This document shows, in pieces, positions 32,790-41,416 of a stretch of 64,000 bases of DNA. This DNA comes from CAZSBB01 sp964605235 (GTDB lineage: Bacteria; Planctomycetota; Phycisphaerae; Phycisphaerales; Phycisphaeraceae). Position 1 is the first letter of the stretch; every line of letters begins with the position of its first letter. The stretch lies in NCBI GenBank assembly GCA_964605235.1, contig CAZSBB010000028.1, positions 1 to 64,000 of the forward strand, in the 5' to 3' direction. The notes under the pieces were generated by a model, which saw only the letters and a program-made list of their open reading frames with translations, had not been told where the DNA came from and did no database searches. Both the position numbers and the translations under genes were made by a program.

Positions 32790-35240
32790 TCAGCGGACGT
32801 ACAGCTTGCCGAACTTCAATACCTCGTGGAAATTGCTCTGCCCGGTGGGGGACCACGCGGACAATTCCGTTTCGCTGTCACGGACACGCTGGCGACAGAC
32901 GTTGATGTACCACGGGTACCACTCGGTGGGCTTGCGGCCGACCACGCCGTGCAGCGGATCGAGCTGTCCACCTGCGGGATCAACCACGGGGATGCGCATT
33001 TCCAGCGTCCACTCGCCGGCGCCGATCTGCGTCGCCACCTGCGCCTGCGCGGTCCACGCGGGCTCCCGGCCGGTGATGCGGTCAAGGTCCATCACCGCCC
33101 CGGCGGGATTGACCGCCAACTGGTAGTAGCTGTGCTGGGTCGTCTCCAGCAGCAGTTCCACCACATCGCCCTGCCAGATGCCCGCGTCCTCCGACCTGGT
33201 GGTGGCGATATTGGGCTTACCACCAGGTTCATCGAAACAGCGCACCGCCACATACAGCGCATCATTGGCCCACAGCATTTTGAAGGTCGTGCGCTGCTGC
33301 GCCGGCTTGCCGGTGACCAGATCCGCCAGTCCAAACGCCGGCAGTTTTTCCCACGCCGGATCATCGAGCTGGCCGTCGAGCGTGAGCGGCGTGGCTTGCA
33401 GGTCCACCGCGCGGATGCGCGCTTCGGGCACGTTCTGCCGGCCCAGCGCCAACTGGGCGCTCTTCTCCCGCAGCGGCTGCAGGTAGGCAATCAGTTGCTC
33501 CAGACGCTGGCGATACACCGTATCCGCAGCGGTTTGCGCCAATGCGGCGTCGGCGTAATCCAGCGCCTGGCGCATCACCTGCGGGTCTTTGAACAGTCCC
33601 GCCGAGTTGGCTTCGCAGTAATCCACCAGCGTCTGCATGGCGGCGGCGGCGGGACCATAAAACAGCCGGTAGTACTCGCCCAGCAAGGCGTCGAGGTCCA
33701 GATCGGCATTCCAGTAACAACGGGCGGTGACATAGATGTTCAGATGATTGAAGATCGGCGCGTGGATGCCCATCTGCTTCTGCGGGTCGAACATGGCTTC
33801 AATGATTTCGCCATAGCTGATGCCCTTAAGCGCGCGCAGGTCCTGGGCGATCAGCCGGGGGAAATACTGCGGCAAGCCATGCGAGGGTCGCCCCGGCAAG
33901 GTGAAGGGGTAGTGGTCCCAGATGAGCAAGCGCGGCGTCTGGGCTTTCGCCAACCACTGCTGCCGCAGGTCGAGATTCTGCTGACGCAGCGCCGCGTCAT
34001 TGAACATGCGCCGGGGCTGCACGATGCCCACCACCACATTGGGGCTCAGATGATCGATCTTCGTCGGCGGCAGCAGATACGTGCCATAGGCGAAACAGGT
34101 CACTTTCACGTCGGGATGCGTCTTGTAGAGTTCGATCGCCACACGGTTGACGTAATCCCAGACATAATCGGAAATCTGCCCCGACCAGCCGCGTTCGGGG
34201 GTGGATTTGCCTGCGCAAAGCGGACACTGACAGGCGTTGGAATAACCATCCGGCGGCATGACTGAAACCATCGGCAGGTGATATGTATCCGCAAACGCCC
34301 GCAGATAGCGGACGGTTTCTTCAAGCAACCCCGGCGAGCTTAAGCAAGGCTTGGGATGTTCATCATTGCGACGTTGCCCGCCCCACAGCGCGTAGTATTC
34401 GGGATGCGCCTGGCGCAGCTCGGCACGCTCGATGACTTCGGTCAGGCCGTGGCTGTGGATCATCGCCCAGCCGATGGCGTGGGAGCCGCTGTTCATCCCC
34501 AGGCGCAGGTACCAGAGGATGTCGTCGCGATTGTTGAAGCTGAAGAAGCTGTGATGCTGATAGCGCAGGCCGAAGTCCGGATGCACGGTGTGTTCGCCGG
34601 TGGGCATGGCGATGCTGGTTTGCTGAGGCAGGATTTCGCCCAGGGGGCCGGGCATGTACCAGCGGACGCCCAGGTTGCGCAGGAAGGCGTAGACTGCATT
34701 GAGCGAGCCGCGCTCGTCGAGTCCCCAGAATCCCAGGGATTTGTTGAAGATGCGATGAATGCTCGGGCCATAGCCGTTGCCCCATTTGGCGCCGGTGATC
34801 TGATCCCAGGCGTCCCGGGCCCGCTGCTGGTCGGGATGGTTGCGGGCCCACGGCTCGATCGGGGCGTAGTCGGCATCATGCCCCAGCAGCGCCAGCCAGT
34901 TGTCCCGCGCGATGATGCGATAGGCGCCGTCCGGCAAGTCGGCGTCCGACAAACCCAACTGCTGCGTGTGCGGACTGACGCCCACGTAAACCGTCAGCGG
35001 CAGTTCCGGGCGCGGCGCGGTGGTGATTTCCAGCTTCGCCCCGCTGATGCGCTGCACATAGGTCTGCAATTCCTCGGCCGCCAACTGCACCATGCGCGGC
35101 GGCTGGGCGGCAATGACGATGCACGCCTGCGGCTGACCGTCCCGCACCAACATGCGTTCCGCGGCGTGGCCCGTCGCACCCCAACCCAGCGTGCTCAGCA
35201 CGAGCAAGCCGCACCAACTCCACCAGCGCTCGAATTTCAA
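32790..35240 (-). CDS. Exported DUF4838 protein with C-terminal CBM9-like domain (locus C)
   Basis: 816 residues. Start is TTG 35240, supported by AAGGAAG just upstream, giving a signal peptide (WWSWCGLLVLSTLGWGATGHAAE). N-terminal GH67/GH20-like domain (AAEELQTYVQRISGAKLEI), then the DUF4838 core (about 150-560) with WYMPGPLGEILP, FNNRDDILWYLRLGMN, a C-x-C-x2-C motif near residue 335 (NACQCPLCAG) and YVWDYVNRVA. From about 615 a family 9-like carbohydrate-binding domain: LDGQLDDPAWEKLPAF, NDALYVAVRCFDE, DVVELLLETTQHSYYQLAVNPAGAV. Second gene of its type in the window; it differs from the one at 2050 by the Cys motif. It lies 56 nt behind the pseudopilin gene and is probably the exported enzyme of this unit. 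Activity inferred. Confidence 0.83.
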   Translation of the reverse strand: MKFERWWSWCGLLVLSTLGWGATGHAAERMLVRDGQPQACIVIAAQPPRMVQLAAEELQTYVQRISGAKLEITTAPRPELPLTVYVGVSPHTQQLGLSDADLPDGAYRIIARDNWLALLGHDADYAPIEPWARNHPDQQRARDAWDQITGAKWGNGYGPSIHRIFNKSLGFWGLDERGSLNAVYAFLRNLGVRWYMPGPLGEILPQQTSIAMPTGEHTVHPDFGLRYQHHSFFSFNNRDDILWYLRLGMNSGSHAIGWAMIHSHGLTEVIERAELRQAHPEYYALWGGQRRNDEHPKPCLSSPGLLEETVRYLRAFADTYHLPMVSVMPPDGYSNACQCPLCAGKSTPERGWSGQISDYVWDYVNRVAIELYKTHPDVKVTCFAYGTYLLPPTKIDHLSPNVVVGIVQPRRMFNDAALRQQNLDLRQQWLAKAQTPRLLIWDHYPFTLPGRPSHGLPQYFPRLIAQDLRALKGISYGEIIEAMFDPQKQMGIHAPIFNHLNIYVTARCYWNADLDLDALLGEYYRLFYGPAAAAMQTLVDYCEANSAGLFKDPQVMRQALDYADAALAQTAADTVYRQRLEQLIAYLQPLREKSAQLALGRQNVPEARIRAVDLQATPLTLDGQLDDPAWEKLPAFGLADLVTGKPAQQRTTFKMLWANDALYVAVRCFDEPGGKPNIATTRSEDAGIWQGDVVELLLETTQHSYYQLAVNPAGAVMDLDRITGREPAWTAQAQVATQIGAGEWTLEMRIPVVDPAGGQLDPLHGVVGRKPTEWYPWYINVCRQRVRDSETELSAWSPTGQSNFHEVLKFGKLYVR

Positions 35241-35296
35241 GGGAACTTCCTTTACTCAGACGGAATGCTCGCCGCGGGCAACGCACGCGATGACAC

Positions 35297-36091
35297 TCAG
35301 AACGGATTGAACCAGGGCTGCCGGCGCGAGGCGACGATGTGGCTGGGCGTCCAACTGCCGGTGACCGCGCTGGTGGCGGTCCAGTTCAAATCGCTCGGTT
35401 CCGTGGCGGCGGCATGGCCATCGAGGTACGCCCGCGCCGCCCGCCCGCCGGGGGAGTAGATCCAGATATTGCTCCCGGTCCCGCTCCACCAGCCATATTG
35501 CTCGCCGTTGGTCGTGTTGTAGAAGAACTCCGCCATGGTGACGATGTCGCTGTGCCCGGGCGTGCGATTGGCGGTGGGTCCGGTGCCGGCATCGCTGTGG
35601 GTGGGCACTGCCACACTCAACCGCAAGGGGCGTTTGGGGGTGGCGTCCTTGAGTCTGAGCTGATCAGGCATGATGTACTGGTTGAAGCCGTAACCACTGC
35701 GTTCGTAGACATTGGCATACAACGGATTGGCGCGCAGGTTCGCCGGTGAGGTCCATACGCCAGTGCCCATCCAGGAAATGTCGCGGAAAGGTCCCCAGAA
35801 CAGGAAGGGATCCGTCACATAGCCGCCGCCCGCCAGTTTGCCCGCGCCATACGGCACATTGCCGGTGCCCGAATCATCGAACCGGCCGTGGATCAGGCTT
35901 TCGTTGTTGTCGCCGGCGTAGTTGTGCAGGGCGATCTGCAGTTGCCGGAGGTTCGAGAGGCTGCGGGTGGTTTTGCCCGCTTCGCGCGCGCCTTGCAAAG
36001 CGGGCAGCAGAATCGAGATCAGCAAGGCGATGATGCTGATGACCACCAGCAATTCGATCAAGGTAAAACCGGTGCGACGGGGGCTGGGCAT
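35297..36091 (-). CDS. Pseudopilin-like protein, prepilin-type N-terminus (locus C)
   Basis: 264 residues from ATG 36091, with CCGGAG upstream; an upstream open frame overlaps the regulator and is rejected. Cleavage motif RRTGFTLIELLVVISIIALLISILLPAL, Gly at -1, Glu at +5, then QGAREAGKTTRSLSNLRQLQIALHNYAGDN. The rest is a beta-rich domain ending near YLDGHAA, a degenerate form of the family's DG motif. It begins 32 nt after the GntR-type regulator ends and precedes DUF4838, so the regulator, this gene and the enzyme genes are probably one transcript. Role in glycan capture or transport is inferred from repeated context. Confidence 0.85.
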   Translation of the reverse strand: MPSPRRTGFTLIELLVVISIIALLISILLPALQGAREAGKTTRSLSNLRQLQIALHNYAGDNNESLIHGRFDDSGTGNVPYGAGKLAGGGYVTDPFLFWGPFRDISWMGTGVWTSPANLRANPLYANVYERSGYGFNQYIMPDQLRLKDATPKRPLRLSVAVPTHSDAGTGPTANRTPGHSDIVTMAEFFYNTTNGEQYGWWSGTGSNIWIYSPGGRAARAYLDGHAAATEPSDLNWTATSAVTGSWTPSHIVASRRQPWFNPF

Positions 36092-36123
36092 GTGCTGTCT
36101 CCGGTGTGGCCGCGGGGCGATGT

Positions 36124-37269
36124 TCAATCGATCGTGACGACGGACAAGTTCGTCGACTCCGTGGGGGCGACACTGCCGCAGGAGGCGCGAACGACCAATT
36201 CCGACTGCAAGGTGATGTTGCCCGGCAGCGCGCCAGCGCGCGGCCAACGCAGCAGCATTTCCGCGGCGCGCTGTCCCAACTCCACCCGTGGAATATGCAC
36301 GGTGGTCAGAGCGGGCGCGAAAGTGGCGGACTCCGGCACGTCGTCATACGCCACGATGGCGATGTCCTGCGGCACGCGCAGCCCGGCGTCATTCAGCGCG
36401 GTGATGACTTCCATCGCCTTGTAATCGGTGTCCACGAAAAAGGCTTCCGGCAGGTCGCCGCCGTTGAGGATGTCGCGCGCCGCGGCATACGCCCGTCCGG
36501 GCGTCACCGTGGCTTCACGCACATAGCGGGCGCACACGTCCAGCCCCGCGTCATGCAGCAGACTGGTGTAGGCGTAAAACTTGTGTGCGATCGGAGCGTG
36601 CGAGTAGGACTTGACCCCGATGAAGCCGATCCGCCGATGCCCCGCCTGCAGCAGATGTCGGCACGCCAGACTGGCCGCCTGATGGTGGTCGTATTGCACC
36701 GAGGGCGCGGGAATCTGCAGATGATCATTGCCCAGTTTGAGCACCGGAATGCCGCGGCCGTTGAAGTCACTGATGAGGCTGGCGTCGCATTCGACCGGCG
36801 CCATCAGCACCACCGCATCCTGCGGGCCGACGGATTTCATTTCCGCAGCAGTGAAGGACACGACGTACTCGAAGTGCGCCTCGCGCGCCCCCAGCCCGGT
36901 ACGCAGGCCATCGAGCATGTTGGTGACGATAAACAGCGTCTCCCGGCGACACCGCGCTGGCGAGGTTTCCCCCAGCACAATCCAGATGGTGTCGTAACGA
37001 CGCTGCTCCTGCTGGCGCATGCGCTCAAGCGCATCATCCTGCACATAGGTCCCACTGCCGCGCCGCTGCCGGACGATGCCGCGCTCTTCCAGAAACTCAT
37101 AGCCTCGGCCGACGGTCAACGGGCTGACCCCCAGCGTCCGCGCCAGCCCCTGATGTGCCGGCAACTTCTGCCCCGGCGTCAACCGCCCGGCAACCACCTC
37201 CACGCAAACCGCGTCGGCGATGCGGCGGTACAACGGAACCTCGGACGTGCTGTCAATCTGAAGCTGCAT
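36124..37269 (-). CDS. Transcription regulator: GntR-type HTH plus LacI/GalR-type sensor (locus C)
   Basis: 381 residues from ATG 37269 (MQLQIDSTSEVPLYRRIADAV); an upstream GUG/AUG region up to 37329 adds residues lacking homology to the domain. The winged helix contains GRLTPGQKLPAHQGLARTLGVSPLTVGRGYEFLEERGIVRQRRGSGTYV. The sensor part includes DTIWIVLGE, DAVVLMAPV, GIPVLKLGND, RHLLQAGHRRIGFIGVKS, DIAIVAYDD and TTVHIPRVELGQRAAEMLL. AraR-like hybrid, probably a sugar-responsive repressor of the ten-gene run it heads and perhaps of the divergent locus D. A strong palindrome at 37395-37413 in the shared upstream region is the leading operator candidate. Confidence 0.88.
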   Translation of the reverse strand: MQLQIDSTSEVPLYRRIADAVCVEVVAGRLTPGQKLPAHQGLARTLGVSPLTVGRGYEFLEERGIVRQRRGSGTYVQDDALERMRQQEQRRYDTIWIVLGETSPARCRRETLFIVTNMLDGLRTGLGAREAHFEYVVSFTAAEMKSVGPQDAVVLMAPVECDASLISDFNGRGIPVLKLGNDHLQIPAPSVQYDHHQAASLACRHLLQAGHRRIGFIGVKSYSHAPIAHKFYAYTSLLHDAGLDVCARYVREATVTPGRAYAAARDILNGGDLPEAFFVDTDYKAMEVITALNDAGLRVPQDIAIVAYDDVPESATFAPALTTVHIPRVELGQRAAEMLLRWPRAGALPGNITLQSELVVRASCGSVAPTESTNLSVVTID

Positions 37270-37332
37270 GTTTGAATCACCAGGCCGGACTGCTGCCAAA
37301 GTAATATACGTCAAATAACTTATCACCATGTC

Positions 37333-37359
37333 ATTATCCGGTCAACCAAATTTTGACAA
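37333..37359 (-). promoter_or_regulatory. Candidate leftward promoter of locus C
   Basis: Minus-strand TTGTCA (37359-37354) and GATAAT (37338-37333) with a 15-bp spacer, about 64 bp before the regulator ATG. The spacer is shorter than the usual 17 bp, so this is a weak call. Confidence 0.3.
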
Positions 37360-37394
37360 TCACCAGACTTGCCTCCGATATCATTATAAATTGA

Positions 37395-37413
37395 TATAAA
37401 ACTGTGTTTTATA
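37395..37413. promoter_or_regulatory. 19-bp palindrome, candidate operator of the GntR-type regulator
   Basis: TATAAAAC-TGT-GTTTTATA is a perfect palindrome with 8-bp arms around a 3-bp centre, 126 bp upstream of the regulator ATG and 138 bp upstream of the GNAT ATG. Its TAAAAC/GTTTTA arms resemble the inverted repeat at 2015-2034 before the DUF4838 gene of locus A. Confidence 0.55.
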
Positions 37414-37444
37414 GACATATCGATATACAAACAAGCGAATCGGA

Positions 37445-37473
37445 TTGACTCTAAAAGCAACATGTATTACTTT
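37445..37473 (+). promoter_or_regulatory. Candidate rightward promoter of locus D
   Basis: TTGACT (37445-37450), 17-bp spacer, then a poor -10 TACTTT (37468-37473), 78 bp before the GNAT ATG. The -35 is good, the -10 is weak. Confidence 0.3.
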
Positions 37474-37550
37474 GATATGGCCGTTTACCGCGTTTCGAAT
37501 CCGGCCATCCCGGGGTCGGCACGAAATGCCTGTCCGCCACGAAACCACCC

Positions 37551-38066
37551 ATGACTCACACCCCAGACGACATGCCCGACCAGATCACCGGCCTGCCCCT
37601 GCGGCGCTACGACCCGGCGCAAGACGCGGCCGCCATCGTGGAACTGGTGCACGCGGTCTGGGGCGGCGCGGGCTTTGCCGTCGTCGAACAGCGGTATGGG
37701 CTGGTCGCCGGCAAGCCCTGGCGGCAGTGGATCGCCGACCACGTGCTGGCGGACTTGAACTCAGACCAGACCTGCGCCTTCGTGGTGCATGATGACCAGG
37801 GGCTGGCGGGCTTCTGCTCGTACACGCTCGACCGCCCCCGCAGTCGCGGAACCGTCGGCTACAACGCAATCGCCCGGCGGCAGCAAGGTCGGGGCCTGGG
37901 CTCGGCATTGTTGCGCTTCGTGCTGGCGCGGCTGCGCGCTGAGGGCATGAGCTATGCCGGCGTCATCGTGGCGGAAGATGAGGACCACGCCCCCGCGCGG
38001 CGGATGTATGAAAAGGCCGGCTTCGAATTCATTGCCCGCAGTGCTTACCTGATGCAGAAGCTGTAA
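37551..38066 (+). CDS. GNAT-family N-acetyltransferase
   Basis: 171 residues. Acetyl-CoA-binding motif A is RRQQGRGLGSALLRFVLARL (Q-x-x-G-x-G/A) following strand GTVGYNAIA; the C-terminal AEDEDHAPARRMYEKAGFEFIARS is motif B. LPLRRYDPAQDAAAIVELV is the usual start. Cytoplasmic acyltransfer to an amino group; the acceptor is unknown. First gene of locus D, divergent from the GntR-type regulator and 24 nt before the amidohydrolase. With the deacetylase across the control region it may modify amino-sugars, though a general or resistance function cannot be excluded. Confidence 0.85.
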   Translation: MTHTPDDMPDQITGLPLRRYDPAQDAAAIVELVHAVWGGAGFAVVEQRYGLVAGKPWRQWIADHVLADLNSDQTCAFVVHDDQGLAGFCSYTLDRPRSRGTVGYNAIARRQQGRGLGSALLRFVLARLRAEGMSYAGVIVAEDEDHAPARRMYEKAGFEFIARSAYLMQKL

Positions 38067-38090
38067 GCCGACGGGCGCGAGATCTCAACC

Positions 38091-38993
38091 ATGTTCGTCG
38101 ATTTCCATTGTCATGCGTACCGTCATCCCGTGCCGTTCGTCACCCAGTTCTGCACGCCCGCACAGGTGCTGGAACGCTACGACCAGGCCGGCATCGAGCG
38201 CGGCGTGCTGCTGCCGATTGTCAGCCCGGAGATTTATCTCCCGCAGGCGAATGAAGACATCCTGGAAATGGCGGCTGCCCATCCCGACCGCTTCATTCCC
38301 TGGTGCAACATCGACCCGCGCGCTTTGACCAATTCTTCCGACGCCCCGCTGGATCGTCTGCTGCATTACTACAAGGAGCGCGGCTGCAAGGGCGTGGGCG
38401 AAATCATGCTCAACCTGCCGGTGCTCGATCCGTTCGTGCAGAATCTTTTCAAACACGCCCAGGCGGTGGGTCTGCCCGTCACCTTCGATGGCTCGGATCG
38501 CGTGTGCGGCGACTTTGGTTTGTATGACGAACCGGGCCTGCCGCAACTGGAACACACGCTCCAGCGTTTCCCCGATCTGGTCGTCGTGGGGCATGGGCCG
38601 ATCTTCTGGGCGGAGCTGGGCGAACTGGAAACGCGCGGGCAACGCAAGCCCATCTTCCGTCCCGATGGCGAGCACGCCGGCTTTCGCCCCCAGCGCGGCC
38701 CGATCCGGGAAGAAGGCGCAGTGCCCAAACTGTTGCGGCTGTATCCCAACCTGTATGGCGAGCTGTCCGACGGCCGCGGGGCGGTGGCGCGCGATCTGGA
38801 CTACGGTCCACGCTTCCTGACCGAGTTCCAGGATCGGCTGTTTTTCGGCACCGATCTGTGCCATTTCACCCAGCCCATGCCCGTGCGCGAGCTGCTGCTG
38901 GACTGGCGCGATGCCGGGCGCATCTCCGCAGAAGTGTTCGACAAAATCGCCCGCCGCAACGCCCTGAAATTCCACGGCCTGCCGGTGGACTGA
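38091..38993 (+). CDS. Amidohydrolase-2 family TIM-barrel metal-dependent hydrolase
   Basis: 300 residues. The N-terminal VDFHCHAYRHP provides the H-x-H metal pair; a central VVVGHGPIF and a C-terminal LFFGTDLCHFTQ supply the further His and Asp. This is the amidohydrolase 2 type (uronate, ACMS or lactonase-like TIM barrels). Substrates in the family include lactones, decarboxylated aromatics and sugar acids. Cytoplasmic. It lies 24 nt after GNAT and 29 nt before the BNR gene. In a glycan unit a sugar lactonase role is plausible but unproven. Confidence 0.78.
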   Translation: MFVDFHCHAYRHPVPFVTQFCTPAQVLERYDQAGIERGVLLPIVSPEIYLPQANEDILEMAAAHPDRFIPWCNIDPRALTNSSDAPLDRLLHYYKERGCKGVGEIMLNLPVLDPFVQNLFKHAQAVGLPVTFDGSDRVCGDFGLYDEPGLPQLEHTLQRFPDLVVVGHGPIFWAELGELETRGQRKPIFRPDGEHAGFRPQRGPIREEGAVPKLLRLYPNLYGELSDGRGAVARDLDYGPRFLTEFQDRLFFGTDLCHFTQPMPVRELLLDWRDAGRISAEVFDKIARRNALKFHGLPVD

Positions 38994-39022
38994 CCCTCAC
39001 CACTTCCAGCAAGGTGTGACGC

Positions 39023-40102
39023 ATGCGCGACCATGGTCTGGTTTATCACAACCCCGACTCGTACTGCGGCCCGATTTCCATGCTCCTGCGGCTGCCGGAT
39101 GATGAAACCCTCCTGGTGTTTCGCGAAGCGCGCTTCCGACCCGCACGCCGACACACCGGCACGCACTTCGATCCGACCACCCGCACCAGTCTGCTGCGCT
39201 CACGCGATCGCGGCCGGTCGTGGTTCAGCCTCGTGACGCCGGACTCTCAGGGCGGCAACGGCACCTCGCTGGCGCGGCTGTCCGATGGCACGCTGCTGTT
39301 CAACGGCTTTCATTGGCTGTTTGCCCCGGCGGAGCAACGCGACACCCTCGCCGATCGGGCGCGCCTGGAATGGGTGGAATGGGCGAATCAATACGTCGCC
39401 ATGGGCGAGGTCCACATCACCCGCTCCACCACCGATGGTTACACCTGGGAGCCCTTGACGGTCGTACACCGACCCGCCGAGTGGGCGATGATGACCTGCG
39501 CCGGCCGCGTGGTGGAACTGCCCGACGGCGATCTGCTGATGCCCATGAGCGCCAGCCGCACCGCACAGCGCGGCGATTCGCAGGGCTTGATCCTGCGCTC
39601 GCGCGATCAGGGACACACCTGGGGCGAACCCACCCTGCTCACCGGCGACGCGACCCGCGCGCACAGCTACAGCGAATCACGCCTGGTGCTCACCGCCACC
39701 GGCCGACTGCTGGCGCTGCATCGCACCGAAGACGGCAACTACTTTCAGAACCACTCCACCGACGCCGGCCGAACCTGGAGCGCCACGCATGACACCGGCA
39801 TCTGGTGCGGCGCCAGCAGCCCCCCGGACCTGCTCCAACTGCGCGATGGCCGCCTGCTGCTGACCCGCGGCTACCGCCGAGAGCCCTTCGGCGTACGCTA
39901 CCACCTGAGCGAGGACGACGGCCGCACGTGGAACGCCGGCGGCATCCTCCGTGACGATGGCCAGAGCCGCGACGTAGGCTATCCCAGCACCGTCGAATAC
40001 CCGGATGGCGAATTGCTGACCGTCTACTACTGGCGCGATGCCGACGACATTCGACATCTGCAGCGCACCGTGTGGCGGCTCGATGGTGGTACGGCGCACT
40101 AA
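39023..40102 (+). CDS. BNR-repeat (sialidase-fold) beta-propeller protein (locus D)
   Basis: 359 residues. Asp-box-like motifs LRSRDRGRSWFS, TRSTTDGYTWEP, LRSRDQGHTWGEP, STDAGRTWSA and SEDDGRTWNA mark the sialidase fold. Segment ISMLLRLPDDETLLVFREARFRP stands where an RIP motif would be, so sialidase activity is not supported directly. Strand VVELPDGDLLMPMSASR and the glycine-rich YPSTVEYPDGELLTVYYWRD are conserved in related PVC proteins. No signal peptide. Paralogous in fold, not close in sequence, to the locus C protein. It precedes the M20 peptidase gene by 28 nt. Confidence 0.8.
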   Translation: MRDHGLVYHNPDSYCGPISMLLRLPDDETLLVFREARFRPARRHTGTHFDPTTRTSLLRSRDRGRSWFSLVTPDSQGGNGTSLARLSDGTLLFNGFHWLFAPAEQRDTLADRARLEWVEWANQYVAMGEVHITRSTTDGYTWEPLTVVHRPAEWAMMTCAGRVVELPDGDLLMPMSASRTAQRGDSQGLILRSRDQGHTWGEPTLLTGDATRAHSYSESRLVLTATGRLLALHRTEDGNYFQNHSTDAGRTWSATHDTGIWCGASSPPDLLQLRDGRLLLTRGYRREPFGVRYHLSEDDGRTWNAGGILRDDGQSRDVGYPSTVEYPDGELLTVYYWRDADDIRHLQRTVWRLDGGTAH

Positions 40103-40130
40103 CCTGCGCCGCGCTCAGGAGATTGACGTG

Positions 40131-41285
40131 ATGCTGCCTGAATCGTGGATGCAATTGTTGACGGAAGTCTGCGCCATCGACAGCCGGACGGAAGCCGCCC
40201 CCGCCGGCGCCACGCGCGTTGCCGAGCTATTCGGCCATGTGCTCGAGCAAATGGGCTTCACGCTTTCCTGGCACGAACCAGCGCCGGAAGAAGGCCCACG
40301 CGGCCAGCACCTGCGCGCGGTGCGTCACGCCGGCGCCGGCCCGCGCCTGCTGCTGCTGGGCCACACCGACACCGTGCTCGCGCCGGCCGAGGTGCCCTGG
40401 CGGGTGGATGCGACCCAAGGCAAGGTTTTCGGCTCGGGCGTCTGCGATATGAAAGGCGGCATCGTGCTGCTGCTGGCGGCGCTGGAGCAGGCGCTCACCC
40501 AGCCGGCGGTCGGTCAGCGCGAGCTGGTGGTCTTGCTCAACAGCACCGAGGAAGTCGCGGGTATTTCCTTTCCCACGCTGGCGCGCCAGGATGCCGCCGG
40601 GGCGCTGGCGTGCCTGAGTTTTGAGCCGGCGCGGGCGGGCGCCAAGGGTGCACAGGAAGTCGTCATCAGCCGCAAGGGGGTTTGTCGTTTCGCGCTCACC
40701 TGCACCGGGCGCGCCGCCCACTCCGGCATCGACCATGCCTACGGCGTCAGTGCCGTGCGCGAGCTGGCGCGCAAGGTGGAGTTGCTCGAAGCGCTGACCG
40801 ATTATTCCCGTGACCTGACGGTCAACGTCGGCTTCATCGAAGGCGGCCGCGCGGTCAATCAGGTGCCCGAATACGCCCGGCTGCGCTTCGACCTGCGGGC
40901 GTTCGATCCCACCGTGCTGGCGGAAGCCTGTCAGCGCGTGCGCGAGATCGCAGCGGCGCCAACAGTCAGCAGCCGGCGCGATGGCGCGACCACCGCCTTG
41001 ACCCTCGATGAGTTTCACTCCTATCCCACCTGGCCCCTGCGTGCTGACGCCCAAGCGCTGGCGGAACGCTACCGATTGCTGGCGCAGCGCCGGGGACTGA
41101 CCATCGTGCCCACTGCCTCCGGCGGCGGCGCGGACGCCAGCCATGTCGCGGACCTGACGCCGACGCTCGACGGATTGGGCATTCTCGGCGGCAATCTGCA
41201 TCAAACCAGCGAATGGGCTGACCTGTCCTCCTGGGCGGCCCGGGTCAACTCCGTGGCGGACCTGCTGGTTGATCTGTGCCAGTAA
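40131..41285 (+). CDS. M20-family metallopeptidase/deacylase
   Basis: 384 residues. Two-zinc motifs: LLLGHTDTV (H78, D80 catalytic), GSGVCDMKGG (D106), NSTEEVAG (E140 base, E141 ligand), LSFEPAR (E165), and C-terminal H357 in NLHQTSEW. This arrangement is that of carboxypeptidase G2, ArgE, DapE and N-acyl-amino-acid deacylases. AGGAG (40117-40121) serves either GTG 40128 or ATG 40131. A longer open frame overlaps the BNR gene and is rejected. Cytoplasmic. In this unit it may release an acyl or amino-acid group from a sugar or peptide amide; substrate unknown. Confidence 0.85.
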   Translation: MLPESWMQLLTEVCAIDSRTEAAPAGATRVAELFGHVLEQMGFTLSWHEPAPEEGPRGQHLRAVRHAGAGPRLLLLGHTDTVLAPAEVPWRVDATQGKVFGSGVCDMKGGIVLLLAALEQALTQPAVGQRELVVLLNSTEEVAGISFPTLARQDAAGALACLSFEPARAGAKGAQEVVISRKGVCRFALTCTGRAAHSGIDHAYGVSAVRELARKVELLEALTDYSRDLTVNVGFIEGGRAVNQVPEYARLRFDLRAFDPTVLAEACQRVREIAAAPTVSSRRDGATTALTLDEFHSYPTWPLRADAQALAERYRLLAQRRGLTIVPTASGGGADASHVADLTPTLDGLGILGGNLHQTSEWADLSSWAARVNSVADLLVDLCQ

Positions 41286-41416
41286 ACCGGTCCGCAAGCC
41301 GCAATTGCCCTCGACCACAGTGAACACCACGAGGAGTGGCGCCTGACCCCGACTTGCCCCCGGAACCCGGGCTACGTATTCATGCACCCACACACCTTAC
41401 CTTCGCAAAGGGCGCA

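Larger units (their letters stand above)
37270..37550. promoter_or_regulatory. Divergent AT-rich control region between loci C and D
   Basis: 281 bp without a gene and strikingly AT-rich. It contains a 19-bp palindrome at 37395-37413, ATATCA-N8-TGATAT at 37378-37397, a 10-bp palindrome ATATCGATAT at 37417-37426, and promoter-like elements in both directions. Overlap of two inverted repeats within 35 bp suggests multiple or overlapping protein sites controlling two opposite transcripts. Confidence 0.6.
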
